A stretch of 64,000 nucleotides of DNA from the NCBI GenBank assembly GCA_036250225.1, contig JAPZLL010000018.1, forward strand, positions 372,001 to 436,000, in the 5' to 3' direction. The position numbers and the translations under genes were made by a program. Under the pieces are notes generated by a model. It did no database searches and was not told the DNA's origin. It was given only the letters and a program-made list of their open reading frames with translations. Shown one piece after another: positions 19,714 to 31,792 of the stretch. Positions within the stretch are counted from its first letter, which is position 1. Every line of letters starts with the position of its first letter. This DNA comes from Cercophora sp. LCS_1. Lineage: Eukaryota > Ascomycota > Sordariomycetes > Sordariales > Lasiosphaeriaceae.

Positions 19714-22700
19714 CTAAAACCCATCGTCATCCGAATCCACGTCCTCCTCTTCGTCCCTCCTCCTACCCATTGGCAGCATCTTCCTAGGCTTGACCTCGTC
19801 CAGCCTCTGCTTCTGTGCTTCCAACGCAAGCCACCACCACTCTCTCACCGCAGGCGCCGTGCCCGGAATCTGCACCTCCATCAACTGGTTCTTCTCCGCC
19901 CAATCCAGGATCAAATCCGCTTCAAACCCCATGATGATGGGCTTGAGTGTCTTGACCAGCTCCTCGCTCCGCATGGCACCGCGTGACGCGATCGTCAACA
20001 GCACCGCCGTCAAGTACTTGAGCCATCTTTCCTTATCCACCTTGTTGAACACGTCGCACCACACCGGGATCGCACCGCCCGGTCCAAAAGTCGGAGGCTC
20101 TGCGGCCCTGAGACGCTCGCGCATGGCGACCAGATCGGGGTGGTCATCGTAAATGTAGGATTCCGTCGGAGAGATGTCGAGACGGAAGTGGAGGTACTTT
20201 TTGGTGTACTTTCTGGTTTCGTAGTTGCCGGGCTCGTGGCCCATGGGCACGTGCTTCTGCCCTGTAGTTTCAACGTGGATGCGGCCCATAGCCTGGAGGT
20301 TGAGAAGGGCAAGCATCATGCCGTCGTTGGTCACATATGTGACGCGCTTCTTTTGGCCCGCGCGGAAGGCTTCGTCCAATTCCCTCTTGAATTGAACGGC
20401 CTGAGTAAGCTTGTTGGCCTGGGCAACCTTGTCGAGAGTGTCCGGGACGCGGTTGTTGAAGCGCCAGCGGCGGCCATTGGACCACTTAGATGTAGAACGT
20501 GAGAGAATGCCTTCCTGCTGCAGTCTCTGGATAGCATTCATACATAGTTCCGTGATCTGCCACCTAGCCAGTCCGGGAACTATCTTCTCGCGGCGCTTAA
20601 CCACTAGATCGGAGGGGTACGCGTCGATGGGCGTCACGCAAAGGGACCGTGTCCAGGCAAGAGCCACTATCTCGTTGATGTCGGGCGGCGTAGGCACGAC
20701 CGTGTCGGCTGGGGCAGCCATCGCTTCCGACGAGGCGTCTTGGAATTTGTTGAAGACGGACCGCTGCATGTGGTAGTACGACTCGCGCCACTCGCGATTC
20801 TCGACGCGACATTCGCCCAGCATGTATTGCTCATCGACCTCCTTGCGTGTGGCTGGGATGTTCTCGCGCTGTGTTTCGTCGATCCGTCGCGCCCATTTGA
20901 TCAGACTCTTCCAGTCGTAGTTGAGCGTGTTGTTAAAGTCCAGCTTCGGCAGCTCGTCGTTCGCATACGCCTTCAGGAAGGCCCGACGGAACTTCTCGGT
21001 TAGGTTGATGATGGTGGACTGGCGGTCTTTCTTTAGAGCACCCCACAGATGACGCAGCTGACTGATAGTGAGCTCTGGGAACAGCCTCATCATCAAACCC
21101 CAGTCAACCACCCGGTCGACGCCACCCAGCAGAGTTGTGACAACGACAAATGCAGTCAGCCGCACGTTTTCGCTGCTCCAGTCGATATCATCGCTAACCT
21201 CCTCGGTCGGGTTGCGCAAAAAGTCCTTGACAGAGCGCGGATACGAAGTAAGCTCGCGGCCCGTCTTGATCGCTGCCAACTTGAACTTGTTTGCCTTGAC
21301 CATGCCCATGGCCTTCTCCGTGACCTTGGCGATGCGTTGCCGCTTGAGAAGGCGCGGCTCGACAGACTTCTTGGGCGCGGACCTCCTCGGCGCGCGGCTG
21401 GGATAGAGGACATCATCATCGTCGTCATCCCTGAGCTCGTCGTACGGCAGCGTTGTCACGCCAAATTGGTGCTTGTCTTTCCACTGCAGCTCCGGCAACG
21501 GCTTCATGTTTGACTTCTTTGTTGATGGAGAGACGTTGATCCAGAGGTAGTTTGGCTCGACAGAACCACCGTAGAGAATGATCGACATGCCATGACGGGA
21601 AAGCTCCCACGTCTGGCATCGTTGCACAAGGACCCAGAAACGAGCCCACTCTTGATCAGCCCAGTCATCGGTCCTCCACGGCTGGCCCTTGTTCTTCTTT
21701 GCCATTTCCTCTGCGCTTGTAGGCAGATTGTCCAGAAGCAGCTGCGCGCGGGTCGGCATCCACCCGTCAAGCTCAAAGCTCCCTCCAATCTCAAAGTGCT
21801 TGAGCGTCTCCGAAGCCCATGAGCCCTGGGATGACTCCGGGAGCTTCTCTGCAGGCACAAAGTTGATCTCTGTCTCCTTGGCACCCTCCTGAGACGCCGC
21901 GGGACTGTGATCGCGCTGTTCTGCTGGAGTCAGGGGTGACTCGGCCATCCGTGTCTCGCTTGCTTCGCTAACTTCATCCCACTCGTTGGCTTCATCCTCC
22001 AGGCACGTGTTGGGCTCTAGGAACTGGTATTTCGTCGGGATGATATCGGGCTGTACGAAAGGAACGTGCCGGAAGAATGATTCCGGCAAGCTTGACAGCC
22101 CAGGGTTCTTAATCTTGCCGACCTGGTGGTCCAGTTTTTGGATCTTGCGAGCACCGCCCATCTCGTCGCGATTCTTCCGTTTGCCATATCTCTGGGGAAG
22201 AAGCCCGTACATCTTTACCGCATCAGCCACCGATGTCGGCTCAACATTCATAATACTGAGCCCCGGCATCATGCTGTTGGTCCTCGGGCCGCGACGCTGA
22301 CCGGTCCCAGTCTGCTTCCTGCGCCTGAAGGCCGGCGGGTAATAGAAGGAAGCTTCGAGCGAGCTGGTCTCCCTGCGGCACTGGGGCGAAGAGTCGTTCT
22401 CATCAGGATACTGGTACGTCTTGGGCCTCTTGATGCCAGGGCCGGTCCTGAAGTCGTCGGGCACCGTCCTCTTTCGCGAGCCCTCTGTGCCCATGAGCAT
22501 CGGGTCAATATTGCTGTACGGGTCATCAAAGCTTTGGTCAACCTCGTTGTCGTCCTCATACTGTTCGATAGGGGCGCGACTGTGGTTGTTGAGGCCTTTG
22601 GTGTAAAACGGCGCGTTGAAGACTTCCACCTCGTCGATCTTGCGCCTGGTGCGGAATTTTGGGCCGTTCCTGTTCGGCTTGACGCCATCGTCGTCTTTGC

Positions 22701-25700
22701 GACCTTCTTTGTCGGCCTTGTCGGGGTCATCGGGCCTCTTCCCAAGTTGTTCTAGCACGGCAAGCTCCTCCTTTGAGGGCGAAAATGCCTCGGGAATATA
22801 CAGGCTTGGGTAGGCATCCCGCATCTTCTGCTTCAGCTGTATCGCGAGGGGACTTGTCGGCCCGACATCGTTCCGTATGATGAGACTGCAACTTAAGAAT
22901 TTGCCCCGCTCGGTCCTCAGCATGTGGGTGTGGACGGTTGCGAACTTGCGCACGTAGAGCGCCTTTACTGCTGCGTGAAAGTTCTTCCAGGTTGGGGGAT
23001 ACTGCCCTCTGAATTCCTGCAAAAAGACTTTGAGGAGCGCAAAGAAAATCGCCTTGTCGCCTGGGAACATGCCGTTATTGTTGTCGAGAAGGTACATAAT
23101 AATGTCCATGGCCTGCGCGGTCCTCCTCTTTGTTTCCGAAGGGATACTGTCATAATCCTGCTCAGGCTGGAATGGCTTGATGCTGGAGTCTGTGGCGTCC
23201 TCGGCGGAGACAGGCTCACCGTTCTGCTCGCCTGGAGGCATCGGGTATGCCGTCTCTACCCTCGCCATTTCATCGAGACCAGATTGGGCGGTCTTTGAAA
23301 GCTCCGTGAACGAAGTCTGATGTCTGGAATCCGCAGGATAGCCGTTGTCAGGCCCATATGAAGCATCGAATGCCGTGTCCCCGTATCCTTGCGCCTCAGC
23401 CATGGAAGTGTCCGGGTGTTGTGGTGCCTCAGGCATTGTGGCCCGTAAAACGTCAGCGCCAGTTCCATTGACATGCTGTGTGCTTGGGGTTGCCAGCAGC
23501 GACTGTGCGTTATAGGTGGGCTGTGGCACAAAAATATTTGGCTGGCCCGAGAAGGGTATGTATGCTTGCTTGCTAGGGACACCGGTTGCCGGCCGCTCAG
23601 GAGCTTCTGCCGGCTCCTTCCTTGGCATGATTGGTATGGGCTTCGCATCCAGCAGGGCGCCGATATCGTCGGGATTGAAGCCTCGGAAGGCCAACACCGG
23701 GTCTTGCCGCGAGCGTATCCCGTTGCGGACAGATGCAGGCCGGCGCTTTGCACTGCGCTTTTGCTTAGCGGCCTTCTTGGCTACTCGTGAGCGCCCGGTC
23801 CCGTCACCCTCAGCATCCGATCCCACGGCGGAATCTGGGGGGACCGGGGACATCCTCCGTCGCTTCGCAGCACGCTCGATAAGCGCCGCAGGGTCGAAGT
23901 TCGGGTTGCATGGGGTTTGTGCCTTGGTGAGGTGGTACTTGAGGCCGAGATCGTTCTTCCAGGTATTGCCACACTTCTCGCACTTGTATGACTTGACACC
24001 TCCTGCCTGCCCCTTCTTGCCTTTGCCTTTGGCACCGCCCCGGCCCCGACCACGGGGTCCGACTGCAGCCGTTGAACCGTCCTCATCCTCCGCCATCCCA
24101 TCGCCTGCGGCAGTGCCGTCTTGGGCCTCTGCATCTTGTTCGCCTGAAGCACTGGGGCCGGCCATTGAGTGGGCCGCGTTGAGGAGCGTTGGATCCTGGA
24201 GTCTCTGTAGCCTGATCATCACAACGACTGAATGCTTTGGCTTGCGCCGCCCGCGGCCGCGTGGGTGCAACGAGCCGGGTTCCATAATAAACACCCCCGG
24301 GGGGCCTGCTAGCGGAAGAGGGCCCTGTGGAGCTTGTGAAGCTTGTGCTGCACCACCGGTGGTGTCGCCTTGGCCTCCCAACGCCTCATCAAACTTCCGC
24401 TTCGTGCCCTGCTCTCCCCCTTCCGGAGCCGGTGTTGACTCTCCCACGTCGGCAGTGGCGTCCCGTGAAGTTTGGGCATGGGCCTGCTCAAGACGAGCCA
24501 AGCCACGCCCTTTTCTTCTCCATGCCGGGTTCTTGTTCCTGGCTGCGCGGGCAAGATCTGAGATGGACTTTTCTCCATCTTTAGAGAGCATCTTGGTGCG
24601 GATGTCTCCAAATCCGTACTTGTTCGCCGGCTTCCCAGCAATGGCTCCGTCAGCAGCATCGCCAGCTGGGGGCGCTGCTATCTGCGTGGGCTCTGGCTCG
24701 GGGACTGAGAACATGTACGCTGATGTCTTCCCCGTGCGCACGAGTTGGCTCTTGACCTGAAATTTCTTGAGGTGCGCTGGTTGCTCGGTGTCGGCTAGCT
24801 TAGCCAAATGACTGGCCATGTACCGCCGGAAGCTGTATCCAACAGTCGCGGTACTGACCTGGGGGTTGGACGCTCCAACGGGCCCCGCGCTTTTAACGAC
24901 CTCAAAGACGTTCTGAGAGATAGGCTTATCGGGGGACCATCCGGGAAAGATGCGCACTGATGTTGCCCGCTTGCTGGAGCCACCGTCGTTGTTGCCCGCC
25001 TTTCCATAGATCGCAAGCGCATTGGCCTTTGGTTGTCGATGCCGAGTTGCATCGGAATACAGCGACGTCTTCTTTCCAGTGGCGAGGAATTTATCCCACT
25101 CTTCGGTACGCGGCTCCCTGATGTACTTGAGGCAATCCTTAAAGATCTTCCGCGAGCCCGGGAAAGCGGCAGCCGTGTACTTGAGAACGCCCATGTCGAC
25201 CCAGCGCTGAGCACTCTTGGCGAGCGTCTTCATCTGCGACGCCTTGCCCATGACTCCCATCTTGCTCCTGAGATCACAGTATCGCATCACACCCCAAGCC
25301 TTGACGATGGCGATCAAGGTCATGGCGTGCGCCTCGACGTCGACATTATCGACAGTCCAGCGCGAATGCCAAGGGACGGCCTCGAGGTCCTTAGTGAGTG
25401 TCTCCTTGGTGAGGTCGAGTCCGGCTTTCTCGTCTTCCGGGACCGGGGGAGCAAAGTCGATGAGCCACAGCTTACTGGTTTTCATCTTGTTGGCAACGAC
25501 TGTCCGCTTGGCGATGTAGCCCTTTTTAGCGAGCGAGTCGGTTCGCTTGGGAAGGGAGCGTTTGTCCTGGTCGACAAGACGCCGAAGATCGCTCTGTAGA
25601 ATGCCCTGGTTCCCGACCGAGGCAATTCCCAACAGGCACTTCCACTCGAGGACTGGGATTCGCTTGTAGTCGACGCCATGGCGCGTGAGGGTCTGCCAAA

Positions 25701-26292
25701 CTAGGTCTTCCGAGGGGTGGATGCGTGGTCGTACTGTGAGCGCCTTCCTGGCCTTCTTGCCTTTGTCTTTCTTGACTGGAGTTGTCGTGGTCGTGGGCGC
25801 ATTGGATTCGCCATTGTTTTGAGTCTCGGGTGCGTCTGCGGGAGCATCTGCGGGTCCCTCCGGCAGCGCGAGGACCTCGCTCAGTTCGAGCTTATTGTAG
25901 CGCTTGTTTCCATTGATGAGAATCTGCGGGCGCGATCTTAACCAATCCCAAGCCCAGCGCAGCGACCTCATCTCGGCTTCGGAGAGGGTCTTTTCGATGT
26001 TGCCATCGTCCTCTCCAAGCGCGCCTCCGTCGCCGCTGAGCTGCAATCCTGCATTTTGAGGTTCTAGACTTCTGTGATACTGACGGACAATCTTCAACAG
26101 CAACGTAATTGAAACTCCTGTGCAAAAATGTCAGCATGTTGCTTTCTCAAGACCCAGGTCACGTGGGAACAATGGCCCGCGAGGGTTATGGGCGTCCTTT
26201 GAGAACCAGGGTCTTGACTCACCTCTTTCGCCGGAATACGCGATCTCGGGAATCAGGCCCTCGAGAAGGACCTCCAGTCCGGCTCCGCTCAT
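19714..26292 (-). CDS. TFIIIC tau subunit, B-block-binding (Tfc3/Sfc3-like)
   Basis: A 70-nt first exon (26292-26223) and a very long second exon (26117-19714) give 2157 residues. The splice joins IAYSGERG to VSITLLLKIVRQYH. The B-block winged-helix is recognisable at about residues 180-250 (GNQGILQSDLRRLVDQDKRS, then LPKRTDSLAKKGYI). This is the subunit that contacts the B box of tRNA genes and recruits TFIIIB for RNA polymerase III. The middle has an RGRGRGG/KGKGKKG basic patch followed by a C2H2-type finger (YKCEKCGNTW, H at the end of GLKYH; about residue 730), and low-complexity linkers. The C-terminus is acidic. Fungal homologues are of similar very large size. The assignment rests mainly on the B-block and overall architecture. 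Three tRNA genes lie in the same window at 51.8-52.7 kb. Confidence 0.82.
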
Positions 26293-26764
26293 CTTTGCGC
26301 TTCTCCTAGGGGCATCTTCAGACGCGCAAAAGGTGGATGGTTGAGTGTCGACAGTCGGAATTGAACACCTGAGCTCGCGATCGTTGAGGAGGGGCGGTTG
26401 AAGGTCGAGACAAGGGTTGGAGAAAGATTTTTGGAGGGGTAAGTTTGAAGGTGGCGGGGCGCAAAGTCGTTTTTGACTTTGGTTGTTACCATTTGGGCCT
26501 GCCACAAAACCAGTTGCGAAGGAAATAGATTTTGCGCTTGGGTTTGAAGTCTCGTTGCAGTGCAAAGGAAAGAGGTGGGTTGCTGAAAACAGTTTGAGGT
26601 AGAAAAAGTCGTGCGGCGTGAGTTCCACTCGTCTCAATTTCGCTGAGTATCCGGAACGGGACGCAGGCCCACGAGCACCTTAATCTAAAACCAAGAGCAC
26701 TCTTGCTGTTTTGCTGCACGCCAGAGATGTTCCTATTGACCGCCTTGTCATTATGTGCAGCTAT
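26293..26764. other. Intergenic: TFIIIC promoter and 3' flank of the next gene
   Basis: No supported gene. Both flanking genes lie on the minus strand, so this holds the TFIIIC promoter and the 3' end of the small basic gene upstream of it. Confidence 0.5.
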
Positions 26765-27769
26765 CTACGCGGCTACCTCCTTTACTGGCCTCCTCTCGCT
26801 CATCATCTTGCGATACGATGCCACTACCTCGTTGCGAATGCCCTGCAACTCCTCTCGCTGTCGCAAGCTGCCTGCAGCCTTGGGAATGTCGCTAACCTCC
26901 ACCGCCGCCCCAGAAACAAGCAGCTTCTTGGGCAGTTTCACCAGCTCAGGCGGAGCTTGGGCGACATCGTTCAGCCCGACCTTGGCCTCGCCTCTCTTCT
27001 TCTTGATCTCCTGCCAGGGATCATCCTCTTTACCGCCCTCTTCGCCGATATACTTTGCCCTCTTTCCCTTCTTCTTCCTGCTGCCGTTCATCTCCTCCAA
27101 GTCCAGCTTCCAAGTGACCCCATTCACGTCGTCCTCCATGGCCTTTTCTTCCTCCAGCTCTTTCTCCTCTTCCCTCTTCTCCTTGATCTTCCGGTCCTCC
27201 TCGCGCCACTCATCGTATAGCTTGTGCATTGCCCGCTCCTTCTTCGTCCTCCACACCTTGATTCCCAACGGGTCTTTGCCGTTCTTTACGGTCGTCTTGC
27301 CCACCAAACCGGAGATGGGCAGGGCTGCGTCGACACGCTGTGAAAACTCCCACATGCGCTCGCCCGGCCGAATTGAGAGATCAGGTTTCTCTTGGGGTTG
27401 TTCCTCTGCGGCGGCAGCCTTTTTCTTCGCAGCCTTGGATTTGCCCTTCTTGTCTGGTGCATCGCCATTGTCGAGCCCTGATTTCCTGGGTTTCCCCTCG
27501 GCAAACGCCATCAAACGCTTGAATGCTCGTGGCGCATCGTCAGGATCCCTCTTGCTCCTTTTCCTCTTCCCGCCACCCTTGTTTGCGTCATCGTTGCTCT
27601 TTTTCGGAGGCGGTGCCTTCTTTTTGGAGATGGACGTCACTGGCAGAGGCTTTGCAATCTGGGTCGGAGGGAGGTCAAATCTGCTTAGTCGTTAGATCAA
27701 TTGCGGGCGCCTTCAGGTGCACACATACGTGGAGAGGTCCTTCTCTCGTCGAGTATGTTTGTGAGGCAT
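26765..27769 (-). CDS. Conserved lysine-rich protein of unknown function
   Basis: Two exons, 27769-27729 and 27680-26765, across a 48-nt GTATGT..CAG intron with a CTAAC branch site, give 318 residues. The start MPHKHTRREKDLST joins to FDLPPTQIAKPLPV. This basic N-terminus looks like a conserved fungal signature that I have seen on uncharacterised proteins. The rest is Lys/Arg/Glu-rich: basic stretches that could be nuclear or nucleolar localisation signals, a predicted coiled coil around residues 160-200 (KEKREEEKELEEEKAME) and a conserved-looking PGERMWEFSQRVD segment. There is no enzyme motif, signal peptide or membrane segment. A loose resemblance to CCDC137-like proteins is possible but unproven. 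Confidence 0.7.
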
Positions 27770-28554
27770 TGTGAACAGCTGGACGGCGCGATAACCGGGG
27801 TGGTGGTCCCAATGGCGGTGGTGCGCCCAACAGAAAATTGGCGGTTTGCGATGTCAAAATTCTCCCCACACGGCTCCGATAAGATAAGGATACAAGCAGG
27901 GACCGGCCGATTTCCGGCGGACCACATGCCCCTCCAGGGGACCATCAGCTTCGTTCCCAGCTTGCCAGTCAGTGCCAGCCCTGACGGTCAGGCAGAGACT
28001 GGTTGGCCACCGAGCTCACTGACGGCGACGGTGGGGTCTGCATTTCTCCATTCCATCCGTCAGCCAGACTTACGAAACCCTCGATACGCTGGACCCCTGT
28101 TTTCTTCGCACCATGCCCCGCGTAAGGATGCATTCTTCCGCATACGAGTGCGTCCCAACAACGGCACAAAGGCCGCTAAAATTACATGCTCCGGTCTAGC
28201 CCTCAAGTTCAAGTGGAACGGGCAGCCGAGCCAAGGATCTCACCAATCGAGGGAGAGAACGAGCAACGTGAGCGAGAAATGTGGCTGAAATCGCAATAAG
28301 TAAGGGAAGCGACCGAGTGAAACTAATCCTCCCATCCCACGTGAGCCGTAGAGTAGGAGCGGATCGTGGACAGCTGAACGACAGCTATCCCTTTTCTCGT
28401 CATCCTCCCCAGGCTCCTCCTGTCTGTTTGTTTCCATCGTTCGTTGCACTTGTACATCGTCGGTTTGCTGTGGCTGCGACCACCAGGAACACTCGGATCT
28501 TGGCGCTACGCAGATCAAGTTGTTGCAGCGACCAGTGGCGAATCGAAATCCAAG
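27770..28554. other. Divergent promoter region
   Basis: Separates the basic minus-strand protein from the plus-strand phosphodiesterase. The ORFs here are short and have no recognisable domain. Confidence 0.5.
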
Positions 28555-29892
28555 ATGCGCGAGCCAAGCGTGGGGCGAGGGTCGGGTGAGTCCGAGATGG
28601 ACCTTGATGGGGAAGGACTTAATTCTGGGGCATCCCAACCAAGAAACAGCGCCAGAGCCCGCCTGAATCCCCAACGATTGCTGTCAAGTCTGCGTGCAAT
28701 TATGGCGTCGTGGAGAGACGGGAAGTCTGCGGCCGGCTTGGGGAACGGGTATTTGCCTGTGCCAAACAACAGCGTTGAGGGCGACTTGTCAACCACGTCG
28801 GAGAAACCAAGGAGAAAACGATCTCGGCGCTCGTACGCCATGCTCTGCGGTCTGGGAGCAGTGTAAGTGCGCAATTTCAAACGCTGAACAGATTGGAATC
28901 CTGACCAAAACAGAGCCCTTCTCCTGGCGGTGGGTGCTGGACCGTATGTGGAACGCCAAATCCGGGGGACCCGAAGCGTCGATGACATCTTCGACAATTG
29001 GGGGAAGCCTGGCACGGGCACTGAGGATCGCGCCTGGTATCCGACGGATTTTCTGAGGGACGTTATCCCGATCCCTTGCCATTCTCACAACGATTACTGG
29101 CGCAAGGTCCCTCTGTTCTCGGCAATCCACGCTGGATGCATCGGCGTGGAGGCCGACGTCTGGCTGCGACAAAACGATTTGCTGGTCGGGCACGACCTCG
29201 CTGCTTTGCAGCCAAACCGGACCTTCCAGTCTCTGTACGTCCACCCGTTGGTTGGGCTGCTTGAGCGGAACAATCCTTCATCCGAGTACTACAACGAGAA
29301 CCGGCGCGGCATCTTCGACACGGACCCCGATCAAACCCTCATCCTGCTAGTCGACTTGAAGACGGGCGGTCATGAGACCTGGCCCTGGGTGCTGAAGCAA
29401 CTTGAGCCGCTCCGTGAAAGGGGCTGGCTGAGCTACTTCGAGGACGGCAAGGTTCACAAGCGCCAGATTACTGTGGTTGGGACGGGAAACACGCCCTTTG
29501 ACCTGATCGTCGCAAACTCGACATACAGAGATGCCTTCTTTGATGCACCCCTGGACAAGCTCGAGGGCTCCAGCTATGATTCCACGAATTCGTACTATGC
29601 TAGCGTCTCGTTCTGGGCGTCGATTGGCAACGTCTGGTTTAGGGCTGGGGAGCCAAACGAGGACCAAATAGAAAAGATCAGGGCGCATATCAGGGAAGCG
29701 CGCAAGAGGGGCCTTCATTCGCGATACTGGGAACTGCCACCGTGGCCGATCCACACCCGGAATCGCATCTGGGAGATTCTCGTGAAGGAAGGGATCGATC
29801 TGCTCAATGTTGACGATCTTGACGGGGCGACAAAGGAGGACTGGACAAGGCCAACAACATTCTTCAAGCGATTCTTCAGGCTCTTTAGGTGA
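28555..29892 (+). CDS. AIM6-like membrane-anchored phosphodiesterase-family protein
   Basis: Two exons (28555-28862, 28914-29892) give 428 residues. The splice completes a single hydrophobic helix (YAMLCGLGAVALLLAVGAG, about residues 94-112), so this is probably a type II membrane protein with the catalytic domain outside the cytosol. The C-terminal domain has the PLC-like/GDPD TIM-barrel pattern: PCHSHNDYWRKVPLFSAIHA, then GVEADVWL and LLVGHD. These are the usual metal and catalytic His/Glu/Asp positions. Yeast Aim6 (altered inheritance of mitochondria) belongs to this family; its substrate is not established. The ATG at 28555 is the first in a good position in the open frame. Confidence 0.82.
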
Positions 29893-30262
29893 CAGCAGAG
29901 GAACAGAAGGCGGTTTCTGGGCGGGGCGGAGGAAACAAGAGACGAAGGAGATTCCGAGCCGCCCGACTCCAGGTCTGGGCCGCGCAAATTGGCTCGCGGT
30001 CCCGGGCTTTGGGTGCAGGGAGGGCAATTCCTTGACACAGAAAAACCAAGGTGCTGGTCCTGTGTTTTGCCCGGCTCCTCGTTGTATAGTGCACCCCGCC
30101 GCAAGCATGCCGAGTCTCCGGTTTTTCTCCTGCGGGGGACACACGGAGCACACCATTGCAGCCGTCGGCACGCGGGGTTAGCAGCTAGCACAGCGCCCCT
30201 CAACGCGCCATGACGTCTCGCAACCCAGAGTGTGCCTCACGGGCATAACGGTTTCCACAATG
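29893..30262. other. Intergenic region upstream of cyanase
   Basis: No gene seen. It holds the 3' flank of the phosphodiesterase and the distal cyanase promoter. Confidence 0.5.
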
Positions 30263-30270
30263 TATATAAG
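30263..30270 (+). promoter_or_regulatory. TATA box of the cyanase gene
   Basis: TATATAAG, 112 bp before the cyanase ATG, followed by a C/A-rich leader of the kind common in highly expressed fungal genes. Position and sequence fit a core promoter. Confidence 0.6.
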
Positions 30271-30381
30271 CTGCATAGTCTTACACCAGGCGTCTTCGAT
30301 ATACCCTCGTCCGCATCCAATACATAGCGAATCTCATACACATCATACACAAACACATCAGGGTCGTGCACTCCGCTCAAT

Positions 30382-30926
30382 ATGTCCACTCAACGCCTCG
30401 CCTCCCTCGACGTAAGCATCTCCACCAAAGTGACCAGACAAAGCACCCCTGCTAACCCGCGCAGTCGTCCATCGTCAGTCGCCTCCCCGATTACTCCAAG
30501 CCCCTCTTTGAAGCCAAGACGGAAAAGGGACTCACCTTTGAGGCCATCGCAAACCACCTGGGCCGCAGCGAAGTCGCCGTGGCCGCTTTGTTCTACGGCC
30601 AGGCGCAGGCGTCGGCCGAGGACGTCGACAAGCTGTCCGGCCTGCTCGGCGTGCCAAAGGAGGCGATTGCCGCGCAGATGATGGGCTTTCCCGACCGCGG
30701 GCGGGCCGGACCAATGCCCCCTGTTGAGCCGCTGATCTACCGCCTCTACGAGATTGTGCAAAACTACGGGTATGCGTACAAGGCCATCTTCAACGAGAAG
30801 TTTGGCGACGGCATCATGAGCGCTATCTGCTTTACGACAAAGGTGGAGAAGGAGGTTGAGGAGGATGGGAGCACGTGGGCTGTCATTACGCTGAGGGGGA
30901 AGTGGCTTCCGTTCTCGAGGTTTTAG
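30382..30926 (+). CDS. cynS: Cyanate hydratase (cyanase)
   Basis: A 30-nt first exon (30382-30411), a 53-nt intron and a second exon (30465-30926) give 163 residues, the expected size. Cyanase converts cyanate and bicarbonate to ammonia and CO2, detoxifying cyanate and freeing nitrogen; it acts as a decamer. The N-terminal helix-turn-helix-like part (GLTFEAIANHLGRSEVAVAA) and the catalytic domain are intact. The three catalytic residues appear in order: Arg and Glu in IYRLYEIVQNYG, Ser in DGIMSAICF. The C-terminus (GKWLPFSRF) matches the family end. The micro-exon encodes only MSTQRLASLD. Confidence 0.96.
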
Positions 30927-31199
30927 GCGATGAGTGTTCTACGACGGCTTTGCGGTGATGAGGAGGTCTCAGTGTCAGGGTGGAGGTGTGAGCATTGCGG
31001 TTTGCCAGAAGCCCGCCCTCGAACGGAGTGGCCGTCGCGCGACGAATCTTTAGCTTTTTTGCCATGTATGGCTTTCTAGTTGCGACTGCTTTGTTAGCCG
31101 GTGAGAAGCGTGGAATGTGGAACCAGATATCTCGATCTCGACCATGTTGACTTTGCCTGTTTGGGCCCGGGGGCGGCTGAGAGCAAAGGGGCAAACAAC
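30927..31199. other. Intergenic: cyanase 3' flank, distal pheromone promoter
   Basis: No gene seen. A CTTTGTTA sequence near 31088-31095 is compatible with an extra HMG-type site upstream of the pheromone gene. Confidence 0.4.
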
Positions 31200-31223
31200 A
31201 ACAATACTAAGGGGGAACAATAC
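31200..31223 (+). promoter_or_regulatory. Paired AACAATAC elements, distal copy
   Basis: Two AACAATAC octamers (31200-31207 and 31216-31223), 16 bp apart from start to start and separated by TAAGGGGG. AACAAT is the core recognised by sequence-specific HMG-box proteins, which include the mating-type HMG factors of ascomycetes. The pair lies about 590 bp before the pheromone ATG. Confidence 0.5.
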
Positions 31224-31464
31224 TATGGGGCCGCCCGCCACATGCCACACACCGGCTCGGCGACGAGGGGCCCGACAAGATGCCCGAGCGAGATTCAAGA
31301 CGAAGAATTCTCCGAGATAGGACAAAGTGGTTGAGCCGGGTCTTGGCTCCCTGCAAAGAGCAGGTTTCTCAAACTCCCCAGGCAATGTGCGGCATGCGCC
31401 TCTCTCGTTGTTCTTCCAGTCGCGTCTCGAGTTCCTGTCAAAGCCCGTCCCTTGTTGCCCCGAG

Positions 31465-31489
31465 AACAATACCAAGGGGTGAACAATAC
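31465..31489 (+). promoter_or_regulatory. Paired AACAATAC elements, proximal copy
   Basis: A second pair with nearly the same layout as the distal one: AACAATAC at 31465-31472 and 31482-31489, separated by CAAGGGGTG. It lies about 320 bp before the pheromone ATG. Repetition of the whole composite unit argues against chance. Confidence 0.5.
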
Positions 31490-31691
31490 TAAGTCGTCCG
31501 CTATCTGGACGAAATGACCTATTTGCCAGAGCTTGTTTTGTTCTATCAATGATTCTCAGGGGCAAGGACTGAAAGAAACTATTGCTGTTGCTATTCTTCT
31601 CTGACCAAAATATTCAGAGGCTAGAGCGAACATCCGCCTTCTTGATCGAAGGAGACGGCAATCTCTCGCCTCACTAGTTAGCCCAGTTGTC

Positions 31692-31700
31692 TATAAAAAG
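31692..31700 (+). promoter_or_regulatory. TATA box of the pheromone gene
   Basis: TATAAAAAG, 101 bp before the ATG, followed by a C/T-rich block (31705-31745), the usual fungal transcription-start context for strongly expressed genes. Confidence 0.65.
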
Positions 31701-31792
31701 CGGCCTTCCCTCCCTCCCATCGACCATCTTCTTTTCTCCTCATCCGCATTCACTTCTGAACATCCCAGAAAACCAAACAGACAACCATCAAC

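Noticed and set aside
23516..24760. 414-residue plus-strand ORF opposite TFIIIC
   Set aside because: Antisense shadow of the TFIIIC frame in GC-rich DNA, low complexity.
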